From positions 744,001 through 808,000 of the forward strand of contig NZ_LECZ01000027.1 in the NCBI RefSeq assembly GCF_001022965.1: a DNA stretch of 64,000 nt. The letters are read 5' to 3'. A model generated the notes under the pieces. It saw nothing but the letters and a program-made list of their open reading frames with translations, ran no database searches and was not told where the DNA came from. The DNA is from Enterobacter genomosp. O. Its GTDB lineage: Bacteria; Pseudomonadota; Gammaproteobacteria; Enterobacterales; Enterobacteriaceae. Below are positions 10,213 to 19,327 of the stretch, one piece after another. The translations under genes and the position numbers were made by a program. Position 1 is the stretch's first letter; the number at the start of each line of letters is the position of its first letter.

Positions 10213-11337
10213 TTAACTCTGATTATGACGCGGATTGGCCGGGAAGATCGCCCCGAGCACGCTCGCCTCGCGCGCGCCGGTTACCGACGGCAAGTTGCCC
10301 GGCAGTCCGGCAATGGTGCGCCAGGCAAGCCAGGCGAAGGCCAGCGCTTCCATGTCATCCCCACTGATGCCGGCTTCATCGGTCGTCGACACTTCGGTAC
10401 CCGGCAACAGACCCGCAAGACGCGCCATCACCAGCGGGTTGCGGCTTCCCCCACCGCACACCAGCAGGCGTTCACATCCGCCGCTGAGAAGCACCTGTTC
10501 GGAGATCGACATGGCCGTGAGCTCAGCAAGCGTCGCCTGAACATCCTGCGGCGCGAGTGCCGGGAATGGCGCCAGCTGGCGCTCAAGCCAGCTTAAATTG
10601 AAGTATTCACGTCCCGTACTTTTCGGCGCCGGTAAGGCAAAATAAGGATCGCTTAGCATGGACTGCAACAGCGGGAGAATCACTTTCCCCTCGCTCGCCC
10701 ACTCCGCGTTTTTATCATACGGTTGGCCGCACTGACGCCAGATCCAGGCATCCATCAGCATATTGCCGGGGCCGGTATCGTACCCGCGGACCGGCTGCCC
10801 TGGGATAAGCATCGACAGATTAGCAATCCCGCCAATGTTGAGCACCATCCGCCGCTCTGTTGGGTGTGCCAGCAACGCCTGATGGAACGCCGGCACCAGC
10901 GGCGCACCCTGACCGCCAAGCGCAATGTCGCGACGACGAAAATCGCCGACCACCGTGACGCCCGTTTTCGCCACAATCTGGTTGTTATCGCCAATTTGCA
11001 GCGTATGCGGGGCATCGCCGGTGGGCTCATGCCAGACCGTTTGTCCGTGACATCCGATGGCCACCACATCCTGCGGGCGAAGATGTTCTTTTTGCATCAA
11101 AGCCTGCACCGCATCCGCAAACAGCGCCCCCAGGCGGACATCGAGTTGTCCAAGCTGGGAGAGGGTCAGCTGCTGCCCCTGACAGATACTCAGAATATCC
11201 TCTTTCAGTGAAATGGGGATTGGCCAGGTCAGGCTCGCCTGCTGCGCCACCATGTTTTCGTCAATGGCGGCCAGCACGACATCTACCCCATCCAGACTGG
11301 TGCCTGACATCACACCAATGTAGCGACCCGATTTCAT
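10213..11337 (-). CDS. anmK: AnmK, anhydro-N-acetylmuramic acid kinase
   Basis: Peptidoglycan-recycling kinase that hydrolyses and phosphorylates 1,6-anhydro-MurNAc to MurNAc-6-phosphate; 374 residues. The ATP-binding [16 protein letters not shown] is at the N terminus, [11 protein letters not shown] in the middle, and the nucleotide-binding [14 protein letters not shown] near residue 295. The mliC gene follows with a 93-base gap that holds a perfect 8-bp hairpin (10149-10168) without a U tract. Confidence 0.96.
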   Translation of the reverse strand: MKSGRYIGVMSGTSLDGVDVVLAAIDENMVAQQASLTWPIPISLKEDILSICQGQQLTLSQLGQLDVRLGALFADAVQALMQKEHLRPQDVVAIGCHGQTVWHEPTGDAPHTLQIGDNNQIVAKTGVTVVGDFRRRDIALGGQGAPLVPAFHQALLAHPTERRMVLNIGGIANLSMLIPGQPVRGYDTGPGNMLMDAWIWRQCGQPYDKNAEWASEGKVILPLLQSMLSDPYFALPAPKSTGREYFNLSWLERQLAPFPALAPQDVQATLAELTAMSISEQVLLSGGCERLLVCGGGSRNPLVMARLAGLLPGTEVSTTDEAGISGDDMEALAFAWLAWRTIAGLPGNLPSVTGAREASVLGAIFPANPRHNQS

Positions 11338-11452
11338 GCGCTTTCCTTACGTTGCGTGGGCTAAGGATATCCACTCAACCATAAACGGCGCCGCTTTGCC
11401 ATGCGGCGATAATATTTTTTAACAATGTCAGACGGGTAGCACGGGCGGATCC

Positions 11453-11487
11453 TGTTTATGTCTCGTTAAGTCAAATTCAAGTACAAT
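11453..11487 (+). promoter_or_regulatory. PhoP box and promoter of slyB
   Basis: Direct repeat TGTTTA (11453-11458), five bases, CGTTAA (11464-11469), then 12 bases to a -10-like TACAAT (11482-11487). This spacing is that of class I PhoP-activated promoters, where the box replaces the -35. slyB belongs to the PhoP regulon in E. coli and Salmonella. Confidence 0.8.
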
Positions 11488-11554
11488 TTTCCTATTGTTA
11501 GTGCAAAGATATGAACTATGGCCCCTTATGCCATATAATTTAGCCATAACGGAT

Positions 11555-11574
11555 GCCCCCGATGGGGCGTTTTT
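11555..11574 (+). terminator. Terminator-like hairpin in the slyB leader
   Basis: Stem GCCCC/GGGGC with loop CGAT, then GTTTTT, only 19 bases before the slyB ATG and downstream of the PhoP-type promoter. It could attenuate slyB transcription or be a fortuitous stem; function is inferred. Confidence 0.5.
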
Positions 11575-11592
11575 GGTGAACAGGAGATTCAA

Positions 11593-12060
11593 ATGATTTT
11601 ACGTGTACTGGGCGTTTCGCTGATTGGTTTAACTCTGGCTGGCTGTGTGAACGACAGTTCACTCTCTGGCGACGTTTACAGCGCTTCTGAAGCGAAGCAG
11701 GTTCAGAACGTGACTTACGGTACCGTTGTTAACGCACGCCCTGTACAGATTCAGGGTGGCGATGAAAACAACGTGATGGGCGCCATCGGCGGCGCCGTTC
11801 TGGGTGGTTTCCTGGGTAACACCGTTGGCGGCGGTACTGGCCGCTCTCTGGCAACGGCCGCAGGCGCCGTTGCGGGTGGTGTAGCAGGCCAGGGCGTTCA
11901 GGGTGCGATGAACAAAACGCAGGGCGTAGAGCTGGAAATTCGTAAAGATGACGGCAGCACCATCATGGTTGTACAGAAACAAGGCAACACTCGCTTCTCT
12001 GCAGGCCAGCGTGTTGTTCTGGCAAGCAACGGAAGCCAGGTGACCGTTTCCCCGCGTTAA
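11593..12060 (+). CDS. slyB: SlyB, outer-membrane glycine-zipper lipoprotein
   Basis: 155-residue lipoprotein. The signal peptide ends in the lipobox LAGC (Cys17). A glycine-zipper segment rich in GGAVLGGFLGNTVGGG and AGAVAGGVAGQGVQG spans about residues 65-105, followed by a small beta domain (LEIRKDDGSTIMVVQ, FSAGQRVVLAS). The family is a PhoPQ-induced outer-membrane stabilising factor. A GGAG ribosome site lies just upstream. Confidence 0.95.
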   Translation: MILRVLGVSLIGLTLAGCVNDSSLSGDVYSASEAKQVQNVTYGTVVNARPVQIQGGDENNVMGAIGGAVLGGFLGNTVGGGTGRSLATAAGAVAGGVAGQGVQGAMNKTQGVELEIRKDDGSTIMVVQKQGNTRFSAGQRVVLASNGSQVTVSPR

Positions 12061-12068
12061 TAAAAGAG

Positions 12069-12092
12069 GGATGTGGCCATTTGGCCACATCC
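12069..12092 (+). terminator. Probable slyB terminator
   Basis: Perfect 10-bp stem GGATGTGGCC/GGCCACATCC with an ATTT loop, 8 bases after slyB. The tail ATTTACAATAT is only weakly U-rich. Confidence 0.65.
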
Positions 12093-12259
12093 ATTTACAA
12101 TATATATAATCCTCACGAATATATTTACAAAATACATTCACCCCATCAATTATTAATCACGCCGTATATTGTTTCTGCGCAAAGTATTTATTGCACTAAT
12201 TGATTAGACTGTTCGCAATTACCTTTTCTTCATTGTTCATAATTTTGTCAGAAACCAAT

Positions 12260-13621
12260 ATGCTTGCGAATCGTCGTTCTCTAAAGAGTCGTTATATCGC
12301 GTTCTGCCTCGGCTGCATTGTTGTCATCGGGATATTACAAACTCTATTTTTAAAACTCGTTGAATGGGTGCCTTCCTTTTCACCACTTTTATTCCCTACG
12401 CTCACCATTTTCTTGCTGGTGTTTCACCTGTTTATTGCCTGTTTTATGGCGATGAAATACTGGTGTGACAGACGACGCATATATCTGATAGCGATCGCTT
12501 TCGCCTTTGCCGGTTCGGCATTGCTGATGGTTGGAACGCTGTCCAGCTTCCCAGCCTGGCTGGACCTCTATCAGTTCAACGTCGTGAACTACAACGATGC
12601 GATGATTTACTATATGTTCCGCCATCTCTTAATGGCGGTGCTGATACTGATTGCTGCAATACTCTATACCACGCGCGATTATCCCGTTTCCCGGCTGGCG
12701 CATATCTCAATAGTGAGCGGCGCGTTTCTCTTTACCGCCTGCGCAGTGGGGCTGGCCTGGCTCTATTCCAGTCATTCACCATTGTTATCCATTGACCTGG
12801 TTGATAATGAAACCCGTCAGTTTATGGTTCTCTGGAGCCAGTTCATTAATATTTCTTTAATTGTCCTGTGGGTGGTGACATTAGCAACGCTGATGTTTGT
12901 TACCCGCGTGCGCAATTTATTCTGGGTGGGCGGTAATTTCCTCTGCGTCTGCTATATCGTCACGCTATCAATGCTGTTAGCGGGTGGACATGCCGAAGAT
13001 ATATCGTGGTATCGCGCCCGGTTATTTGAAACGGTCGCCACGCTGCTGATTATTTTTGTGCTGCTTTACGATGTCTTCAGGCTGTATCGCGACTCGCACG
13101 TAAAATATCAACAGTCCTATCAGAACTCGATCCGCGACCCGCTCACGCGCCTTTATAACCGCAGTTATTTCTATGAATCGTTAAATCAGGCGCTGGATAT
13201 CGCCAAAGCCAACCGCCCTGTTTCCGTCATCGTCAGCGATCTCGATCGCTTCAAGCGTATCAATGACACCTACGGGCATCTCCAGGGCGACAAAGTCCTG
13301 CAGTTTGTCGCCAACCTGCTGATGGATTCCGTCCGCCCGCAGGACATCGCAGCGCGTATTGGGGGGGAAGAGTTTGTTCTGATGCTGACTAACACCTCAT
13401 CAGAGGCGGCATTCCGGGTGGCGGAACGCATACGGTTGCATCTGAGCAGCTTTGATAGCACCCGCAGCGGGGGTCAGTTACCGGAGCCGATCACCATCAG
13501 CATGGGGGTATTTACGGCCACATCATCGACGATAACCGCGGAAACGTGCGTGGAGAATGCTGATAAAGCGATGTATGAAGCGAAAGAGACAGGTCGTAAT
13601 CGTGTGGTCGTCTTTAAGTAA
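12260..13621 (+). CDS. Membrane-bound diguanylate cyclase (MASE4-like sensor plus GGDEF)
   Basis: Predicted c-di-GMP synthase, about 453 residues. The first ~270 residues are hydrophobic helices resembling a MASE4-type membrane sensor; the GGDEF domain occupies the C-terminal ~165 residues (RDPLTRLYNRSYFYESL onward). The active site is GGEEF (residues 368-372), and RPQD (359-362) lies five residues before it, so the product-inhibition I-site is intact. Neither this ATG nor the alternative TTG at 12200 has a good ribosome site, so the start is uncertain. The first half looks more AT-rich than its neighbours. It separates slyB from slyA, which are adjacent in E. coli K-12. Confidence 0.88.
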   Translation: MLANRRSLKSRYIAFCLGCIVVIGILQTLFLKLVEWVPSFSPLLFPTLTIFLLVFHLFIACFMAMKYWCDRRRIYLIAIAFAFAGSALLMVGTLSSFPAWLDLYQFNVVNYNDAMIYYMFRHLLMAVLILIAAILYTTRDYPVSRLAHISIVSGAFLFTACAVGLAWLYSSHSPLLSIDLVDNETRQFMVLWSQFINISLIVLWVVTLATLMFVTRVRNLFWVGGNFLCVCYIVTLSMLLAGGHAEDISWYRARLFETVATLLIIFVLLYDVFRLYRDSHVKYQQSYQNSIRDPLTRLYNRSYFYESLNQALDIAKANRPVSVIVSDLDRFKRINDTYGHLQGDKVLQFVANLLMDSVRPQDIAARIGGEEFVLMLTNTSSEAAFRVAERIRLHLSSFDSTRSGGQLPEPITISMGVFTATSSTITAETCVENADKAMYEAKETGRNRVVVFK

Positions 13622-13624
13622 AAA

Positions 13625-13654
13625 AAGGCCTTGCTGCTGCAAGGCCTTGTTGTT
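13625..13654. terminator. Bidirectional terminator between the GGDEF gene and slyA
   Basis: Stem AAGGCCTTGC/GCAAGGCCTT (13625-13634 and 13639-13648). The A run at 13619-13626 provides the U tract for slyA on the minus strand; GTTGTT serves the plus strand more weakly. Confidence 0.85.
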
Positions 13655-13656
13655 CG

Positions 13657-14091
13657 TCAGTCGCGCGACTGCAGCTCATGGATATTTTGCTCAAGGCGTC
13701 CAATGAGGCTGATGAGCATCTCCAGCTCTGCCGGTGAAACGCCTGACAGGATTTCACCGCGCGTTTTGGTAATCACGGCTTCCATTTCAGTGATGATAGG
13801 CGCCGCTTTCTCGGTAAGCTTAATCCGCTTAGCGCGACGATCGCTGGCGCAGGTTTGCCGGGAGATCAACCCCTTCTCTTCCAGCTGGTCAAGCGTGCGC
13901 ACCAGCGACGGTTGCTCAATCCCTATCGCTTTTGCCAGCTGAATTTGCGACTGATCGGGCGGCAGCTGATGAATGTTATGCAGCGTGACCCAATGCGTCT
14001 GTGTTAATTCCAGAGGTTTCAGGCGATGGTCAATCAGAGCACGCCAGACGCGTACCAACCTTGCCAGATCAGAACCTAATGGCGATTCCAA
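13657..14091 (-). CDS. slyA: SlyA, MarR-family transcriptional regulator
   Basis: Winged-helix regulator that counteracts H-NS silencing; 144 residues. I chose the TTG at 14091 (residues [13 protein letters not shown] follow): AAGGAG sits six bases before it, whereas the in-frame ATG two codons earlier abuts the ribosome site with no spacing. SlyA is known to use this rare start in E. coli and Salmonella. The recognition helix and wing include [17 protein letters not shown] and [12 protein letters not shown] perfect SlyA operator lies just upstream. Confidence 0.95.
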   Translation of the reverse strand: MESPLGSDLARLVRVWRALIDHRLKPLELTQTHWVTLHNIHQLPPDQSQIQLAKAIGIEQPSLVRTLDQLEEKGLISRQTCASDRRAKRIKLTEKAAPIITEMEAVITKTRGEILSGVSPAELEMLISLIGRLEQNIHELQSRD

Positions 14092-14107
14092 TTTCATCTC
14101 CTTATAA

Positions 14108-14119
14108 TTAGCTTGCTAA
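14108..14119. promoter_or_regulatory. SlyA operator
   Basis: TTAGCTTGCTAA is the exact reverse complement of the published SlyA consensus TTAGCAAGCTAA. It sits 17 bases upstream of the slyA start, in the divergent slyA/ydhI region, supporting autoregulation and possible control of ydhIJK. Confidence 0.8.
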
Positions 14120-14283
14120 GTTATTATACTGATTTTAGAATAGTGTGCAGCATTTGTATTGCCAAAACAAATGCAATACTGCATTCATCGAACTTAAAAG
14201 TATGACTTACACTGAATTGTGATGCTTCATCATACTAAGACAAGCCAACGCGGCATTCTGTTCACTGCAAAGGATTTCTGCCC

Positions 14284-14520
14284 GTGACGTTTTTTCATCG
14301 CTCAGAGGGTTTACCCCTTCAGGACCTGATCTTCGGTGCGTCAGTTTACTTTCCTCCCCTGTTTAAAGCCGTTCTGGTGGGCTTTATTCTCTGGCTCATC
14401 GCACATCGTCTGCTTCGCGACTGGATGTACTCCGGCGAAATCTGGCATCCCATGTTGATGGATCTTTCCCTGTTTGCCCTCGCCGTATGTGTGGGCCTTG
14501 CTGTCTTGATGGTGTGGTGA
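14284..14520 (+). CDS. ydhI: YdhI, small inner-membrane protein (DUF1656)
   Basis: 78-residue DUF1656 protein with two hydrophobic helices (about residues 24-42 and 58-77), starting with GTG at 14284. DUF1656 proteins are always found with an HlyD-type adaptor and an FUSC-type permease, as here (ydhJ, ydhK). The stop is two bases before the ydhJ ATG. It is divergent from slyA and likely shares its control region. Confidence 0.92.
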   Translation: MTFFHRSEGLPLQDLIFGASVYFPPLFKAVLVGFILWLIAHRLLRDWMYSGEIWHPMLMDLSLFALAVCVGLAVLMVW

Positions 14521-14522
14521 CT

Positions 14523-15386
14523 ATGCCCCTGAAAACGCTTAAGTACTTTTCCACCCTGTTTGTCCTTGCCCTCGCGCTGGTTGCGGGCTGGTGGATGTGG
14601 AATTTTTATATGCAGTCGCCCTGGACACGCGACGGCAAAATTCGCGCTGAACAGGTCAGCATCACTCCTCAGGTGTCGGGAAGTATCACGACGCTGCTCG
14701 TTAAGGATAACCAGTACGTTAAAAAGGGTGAGGTTTTATTCCGGATCGACGATACCCCATACCATATCGCGATTCTGAATGCCGAGGCGCAGCTGGCGAA
14801 AGCCCAGTCTGACTTAGCGAAAGCCAACAATGAGGCCAACCGTCGCCGGCATTTATCGCAAAATTACATTTCAGCGGAAGATTTAGACACCGCGAATATC
14901 AACGTCAAGGCCATGCAGGCGAGCGTCAACGTTGCCGAAGCCACGCTAAAACAGGCTCAGTGGGAGCTGACCCAAACCGTCATTACCGCACCGGTTGATG
15001 GCTGGGTGACCAACCTTTCCGCCCGCGTCGGGAACTATGCCACCACAGGACAACCCGTGTTTGCCCTCGTCGACAGCCACTCCTTCTACGTCGTGGGCTA
15101 TTTTGAAGAGACCAAGCTCCGCCATATCCGCGAGGGTTCGCCTGCCGCGATAACGCTTTACAGCGGCTCGCAAAAGTTACAGGGTCACGTATCCAGCATT
15201 GGTCGGGCCATTTACGACCAAAGCGTTGAAACGGATTCAGGGCTGGTGCCGGACATTAAGCCGAACGTCCCCTGGGTGCGCCTGGCCCAGCGCGTTCCGG
15301 TTCGCGTGGAGTTTGATCGTTTACCGCAGGACATCACTCTGGTATCCGGCACCACCTGCACCGTCTCCATCGGAACCCGCGAGTGA
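14523..15386 (+). CDS. ydhJ: YdhJ, HlyD/EmrA-family periplasmic adaptor
   Basis: 287-residue membrane-fusion protein. Start is the ATG at 14523; an upstream in-frame ATG lies inside ydhI. A single N-terminal anchor (about residues 8-28) is followed by a biotinyl-lipoyl half ([20 protein letters not shown]), a short coiled-coil hairpin rich in Ala/Gln (about 80-140), and the second lipoyl half ([20 protein letters not shown]). It would link the YdhK permease to an outer-membrane channel. It overlaps ydhK by 4 bases. Confidence 0.93.
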   Translation: MPLKTLKYFSTLFVLALALVAGWWMWNFYMQSPWTRDGKIRAEQVSITPQVSGSITTLLVKDNQYVKKGEVLFRIDDTPYHIAILNAEAQLAKAQSDLAKANNEANRRRHLSQNYISAEDLDTANINVKAMQASVNVAEATLKQAQWELTQTVITAPVDGWVTNLSARVGNYATTGQPVFALVDSHSFYVVGYFEETKLRHIREGSPAAITLYSGSQKLQGHVSSIGRAIYDQSVETDSGLVPDIKPNVPWVRLAQRVPVRVEFDRLPQDITLVSGTTCTVSIGTRE

Positions 15387-17416
15387 AGCTGCCGGCTTTC
15401 TCCTGGCAAAACACGCCGTGGCTGAAAGCGACGCGCCCCCAGTGGCGCTATGCGCTGCGAAATGGCATCGCCATGTGTCTTGCGCTGACCGTCGCCTATT
15501 ATCTGAACCTGGATGAACCCTACTGGGCGATGACGTCTGCCGCGGTGGTAAGTTTCCCCACGGTCGGCGGCGTGATCAGTAAAAGCCTCGGCCGTATCGC
15601 AGGCAGCCTGCTGGGTGCCACCGCGGCGTTGATTATCGCCGGCCATACGCTGAACGACCCGTGGCTATTCCTGCTGAGCATGGCGGCATGGCTGGGATGC
15701 TGTACCTGGGCCTGCGCCCATTTTACCAATAACGTCGCCTACGCCTTCCAGCTGGCGGGCTATACCGCCGCCATTATTGCCTTTCCGGTGGTTAACGTGC
15801 TCGACACCACCGAGCTGTGGGATATCGCTCAGGCGCGCGTCTGTGAAGTCATTGTCGGGATCCTCAGCGGCGGCTTCATGATGATGATCCTGCCCAGCAC
15901 CTCCGACGGCACTGCGCTCATCACCGCGCTGAAAACGATGCATGCCCGCTTGCTGGAGCATGCGAGCCTGCTGTGGCAACCCGTTACCAGCGATGACATC
16001 CGCCTCGCGCATGAAAAGGTTATCGGGCAGATCCTGACGATGAATCTGCTGCGTATTCAGGCCTTCTGGAGCCACTATCGCTTTCGCCGCCAGAACACCC
16101 TGCTTAATTATTTACTGCACCAGCAGCTGCGCATGACCAGCGCAATCTCCAGCCTGCGCCGGATGCTGCTCAACTGGCCAACGCCACCTGAAAACACCCG
16201 GGCCGTAATTGAAACGCTACTCGCGGCCCTTGCGCGCCCGGATGCAGACATCTACACGGTCGCGCGGATTATTGCCCCGCTCGCCCCGGTTGATGAGTAC
16301 GACTACCGCCATCGCGCCTTCTGGCAGCGTCTGAACTACTTTTGCCGGCTCTACCTGCGCAGCAGTCGCTGGATTAATGCGGTCGAGAATGCTACCCCGT
16401 TGACAGAATTTAACGTCCCCTGCAGCCCGGCGCTAGCAAGACATACCGACTATCTGGAAGCGCTGTGGAGCGGTTTTCGCACCTTCTGCGCGCTGATGCT
16501 GGTGGGTGCGTGGAGCATCACCACGCAGTGGGAATCCGGTACGGCGGCCCTGACGCTTGCCGCCATCAGCTGCGTGCTTTACTCCGTCGCGGCCTCGCCG
16601 TTCAACTCCCTGACGCTCCTGCTGCGCACGCTGGTGCTGCTGTCACTCTTCAGCTTTGTGGTGAAGTTTGGCCTGATGGTGCAGATAAGCGATCTGTGGC
16701 AATTCCTGCTGTTCCTGTTCCCCCTGCTAACCACTATGCAGCTTCTGAAGCTGCAAATGCCTAAACTGGCCGGTCTCTGGGGACAGCTGATTGTCTTTAT
16801 GGGCTCGTTTATCTCCGTGACGAATCCGCCGGTTTACGATTACGCCGATTTTCTCAATGACAACCTGGCAAAGATCCTGGGCGTAGGGCTGGCGTGGCTT
16901 GCTTTCGCGGTGTTACGTCCCGGCTCCGATGCGCGCAAGAGCCGCAGGCATATCAGGGAGTTACGGCGGGGATTTGTCGACCAGCTCAGCCGTAAACCGC
17001 ATCTGCGTGAAAGCGAATATGAATCGCTGGTTTATCACCACGTCAGCCAGCTGAATAACAGCCAGGACGCGCTTTCACGGCGCTGGCTGTTGCGCTGGGG
17101 CGTCGTGCTGTTGAACTGTTCGCACGTGGTCTGGCAGCTTCGCGCGTGGGAAACGCGTTCCGATCCGCTGTCGCAGGTGCGGGATGTGTGTATCTCCCTG
17201 CTGCGCGATGTAATGAGCGAGCGCGGCGTCCAGCAGCGACCGCTGGAAACCACGCTGAATGAACTGCAGCGGATCTGCGATACCCTGGCACGACATCATC
17301 TGCCCGCAGCCCGCGATTTGGCGTCGATCATCTGGCGCCTGCACTGCTCGCTGTCGCAGCTGGAACAGGCGCCACCACCGGGCACGATTGGGGATCAGAT
17401 CACGCCGCAGGCATAA
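15383..17416 (+). CDS. ydhK: YdhK, FUSC-family (AaeB-like) efflux permease
   Basis: 677-residue inner-membrane transporter with two blocks of hydrophobic helices (about 30-170 and 355-510) and long cytoplasmic segments, the FUSC/AaeB layout associated with aromatic-acid or antimicrobial export. GTG start at 15383 inside the ydhJ stop (GAGTGA). Third gene of ydhIJK; substrate unknown. Its 3' end overlaps the convergent sodC end by 22 bases. Confidence 0.93.
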   Translation: MKLPAFSWQNTPWLKATRPQWRYALRNGIAMCLALTVAYYLNLDEPYWAMTSAAVVSFPTVGGVISKSLGRIAGSLLGATAALIIAGHTLNDPWLFLLSMAAWLGCCTWACAHFTNNVAYAFQLAGYTAAIIAFPVVNVLDTTELWDIAQARVCEVIVGILSGGFMMMILPSTSDGTALITALKTMHARLLEHASLLWQPVTSDDIRLAHEKVIGQILTMNLLRIQAFWSHYRFRRQNTLLNYLLHQQLRMTSAISSLRRMLLNWPTPPENTRAVIETLLAALARPDADIYTVARIIAPLAPVDEYDYRHRAFWQRLNYFCRLYLRSSRWINAVENATPLTEFNVPCSPALARHTDYLEALWSGFRTFCALMLVGAWSITTQWESGTAALTLAAISCVLYSVAASPFNSLTLLLRTLVLLSLFSFVVKFGLMVQISDLWQFLLFLFPLLTTMQLLKLQMPKLAGLWGQLIVFMGSFISVTNPPVYDYADFLNDNLAKILGVGLAWLAFAVLRPGSDARKSRRHIRELRRGFVDQLSRKPHLRESEYESLVYHHVSQLNNSQDALSRRWLLRWGVVLLNCSHVVWQLRAWETRSDPLSQVRDVCISLLRDVMSERGVQQRPLETTLNELQRICDTLARHHLPAARDLASIIWRLHCSLSQLEQAPPPGTIGDQITPQA

Positions 17417-17913
17417 CGTGCCCCGCCGCCGCCAAGCGGTTTAGGCTGATCGGACATATTGTCGCCGCCGACGTGGATCATCAGCGCTTTACCTTTCACC
17501 TCATCCAGCTTTTTCAAACGCGGCGCAACAACGGGCTCTGTGGCTTTACCGTCGTTATTGACCACCAGCACGGGCAAATCGCCCAGATGCCCCAGCCCCT
17601 CCGGGCCCTCATGCTTGCCGGAGTGCTGTGGATCAAGGTGACCTCCTGCCGCTTCCGCCGCAGACGGTTTGCCCTCTTTTAATGCGGGCTGACAGCTGCC
17701 TTTAGCATGAACGTGGAAACCATGTTCGCCGGGAGGGAGTGCTTTGAGGTTGGGGGCGAACTCCAGTCCTTTATCGGTTTCAGTGATTTTCACCGTTCCG
17801 ATGGACTGGCCTACACCCTGAGAGGTGACGAGATTCATTTCCACTTCGTCGCTGGCTGCCTGCGCCCCTGCGCAAACAACCAGCGTGACCAGTGCCAGAG
17901 CAAAACGCTTCAT
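17395..17913 (-). CDS. sodC: SodC, periplasmic Cu/Zn superoxide dismutase
   Basis: 172 residues with a cleavable signal peptide ending near AQA. Copper and zinc ligands lie in [11 protein letters not shown] and in [23 protein letters not shown]; the C-terminal [13 protein letters not shown] carries another ligand and [12 protein letters not shown] the disulfide cysteine. Protects the periplasm from superoxide. It converges with ydhK, as in E. coli. Confidence 0.96.
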   Translation of the reverse strand: MKRFALALVTLVVCAGAQAASDEVEMNLVTSQGVGQSIGTVKITETDKGLEFAPNLKALPPGEHGFHVHAKGSCQPALKEGKPSAAEAAGGHLDPQHSGKHEGPEGLGHLGDLPVLVVNNDGKATEPVVAPRLKKLDEVKGKALMIHVGGDNMSDQPKPLGGGGARYACGVI

Positions 17914-17993
17914 ATGACCTCCGCTGGTTATTTTTTGCCCCTTAAGTGTATACCAGGGGCAAAGATTTCACCGGAAAGTCACCTTCTGGCGGT

Positions 17994-18890
17994 TTATGGC
18001 ACGTCGTAACCCAGCGCGGCCTTGCGGATGCGGAACCACTGCTGACGGGTCATCTGCAGCTCTTCTGCGGCCAGCGCAGAACGCACGCGTTCTATTTTGC
18101 CGGAACCGATAATTGGCAGCGGTTTTGACGGCAGGCGCAAGATCCACGCGTAAACCACCTGTTCGATGCTCTCAGCGTTCAGTTCGCGGGCGATGGTTTC
18201 AAGCTCGTTGCGCAGCGGCTGGAATTCATCATCATTAAACAGGCGCCCGCCTCCCAGGCACGACCAGGCCATCGGGCGAACGCGCAGCTGCTGCAGCTGA
18301 TCGAGCGTACCATCCAGCAGCAGCGGCTGGTGTACCGGGGAGATCTCAACCTGGTTCGTGGCCAGGGTAAACGGCAGACGTGACTGAAGCAGCGCAAACT
18401 GCGCCGGGGTAAAGTTTGAAACGCCGAAGTGACGCACTTTCCCACTCTGATGCAGATTCAGGAAGGCTTCCGCCACCTCATCGGCATCCATAAGCGGGTC
18501 CGGGCGGTGGATTAACAGCAGGTCAATACGATCGGTCGCCAGATTGACCAGCGACTGCTCGGCGCTCTTGATGATATGCGCGCTGTCGGTGATGTAATGG
18601 CCGAGGGCATGTTCAGGTTTTGCCGTGGTGGCTATCCCACACTTCGTGACGATCTCCATGCGGTCGCGGAGAGCCGGAACCAGCTTGAGCGCCTCGCCGA
18701 AGGCGGCTTCACACAGGTAGCCGCCGTAAATATCCGCATGATCGACGGTGGTGACCCCTAAATCGATATGCTCTTCAATAAAGCTCGCCAGCTGGAGGGG
18801 GGACATATTCCAGTCCATCAGGCGCCAGTAGCCCATCACAAAGCGGGAGAATTCTGGCCCCTGGGGGGCAAGGGTAATTCGCTGAACCAT
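17994..18890 (-). CDS. ydhF: YdhF, aldo-keto reductase family oxidoreductase
   Basis: 298-residue NADPH-dependent aldo/keto reductase, cytoplasmic TIM barrel. Catalytic-type residues are in TTVDHADIYGGY (Asp, Tyr), the conserved lysine in VTKCGIA and the histidine in IDLLLIHRPDPLMD. The cofactor loop includes PIIGSGKIERVRSAL near the C terminus. Its physiological substrate is unknown. Expressed away from ydhK with ydhL just upstream. Confidence 0.92.
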   Translation of the reverse strand: MVQRITLAPQGPEFSRFVMGYWRLMDWNMSPLQLASFIEEHIDLGVTTVDHADIYGGYLCEAAFGEALKLVPALRDRMEIVTKCGIATTAKPEHALGHYITDSAHIIKSAEQSLVNLATDRIDLLLIHRPDPLMDADEVAEAFLNLHQSGKVRHFGVSNFTPAQFALLQSRLPFTLATNQVEISPVHQPLLLDGTLDQLQQLRVRPMAWSCLGGGRLFNDDEFQPLRNELETIARELNAESIEQVVYAWILRLPSKPLPIIGSGKIERVRSALAAEELQMTRQQWFRIRKAALGYDVP

Positions 18891-18938
18891 AACATTTTCC
18901 TCAAGGACGTAATGTCATGAGTATACGCAATTACCGTG

Positions 18939-19178
18939 TTAAAAAAGTGAAGGCTGCTGCGGTTCTTCGGTCTCACCGGCTTTGTTTGCGCGTATTTTGC
19001 GCAGAAGTCGCTGTCGGCAAAGGCGAAGCACCTCTTGTTTTTGCGTGTCGCTAAAGTTTTGCCAGTTAAAACGCTCATCACGGGTACGCATGCACCCGCG
19101 GCAATATCCGCGTTCATCCACCTGACAAATACCCCGGCACGGGCTCTGGATGGGGAAAAACTCCAGCTGCTCTGCCAC
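18939..19178 (-). CDS. ydhL: YdhL, DUF1289 cysteine-rich small protein
   Basis: 79 residues from a GTG at 19178 (AEQLEFFPIQSPCRGIC follows), with GGAGG five bases upstream; the longer open frame to 19262 is not supported by the E. coli homologue. DUF1289 cysteines: CRGIC and CRGC, then a conserved LRLCRQRL. A small metal-binding or redox domain is likely but unproven. Confidence 0.88.
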   Translation of the reverse strand: MAEQLEFFPIQSPCRGICQVDERGYCRGCMRTRDERFNWQNFSDTQKQEVLRLCRQRLLRKIRANKAGETEEPQQPSLF

Positions 19179-19260
19179 ACTCACCTCCAGATAATCACTC
19201 TCACCTACAGTGAAGACGTTAAACGCGCCACGTGCAAGGGCTTTACCACAGATTTGTGGC

Positions 19261-19293
19261 ATTAAGGTTTCACTAATCTTCCCTCTCTATACT
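19261..19293 (+). promoter_or_regulatory. Candidate PmrA (BasR) box and -10 of eptA
   Basis: ATTAAG (19261-19266), five bases, ACTAAT (19272-19277) matches the PmrA consensus HTTAAK-N5-HTTAAK at 11 of 12 positions. TATACT (19288-19293) follows after ten bases, 34 bases before eptA. Inferred from pattern only. Confidence 0.55.
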
Positions 19294-19327
19294 CGGCCCA
19301 TCAATACAATGACAGGTTTCCCGTTCG

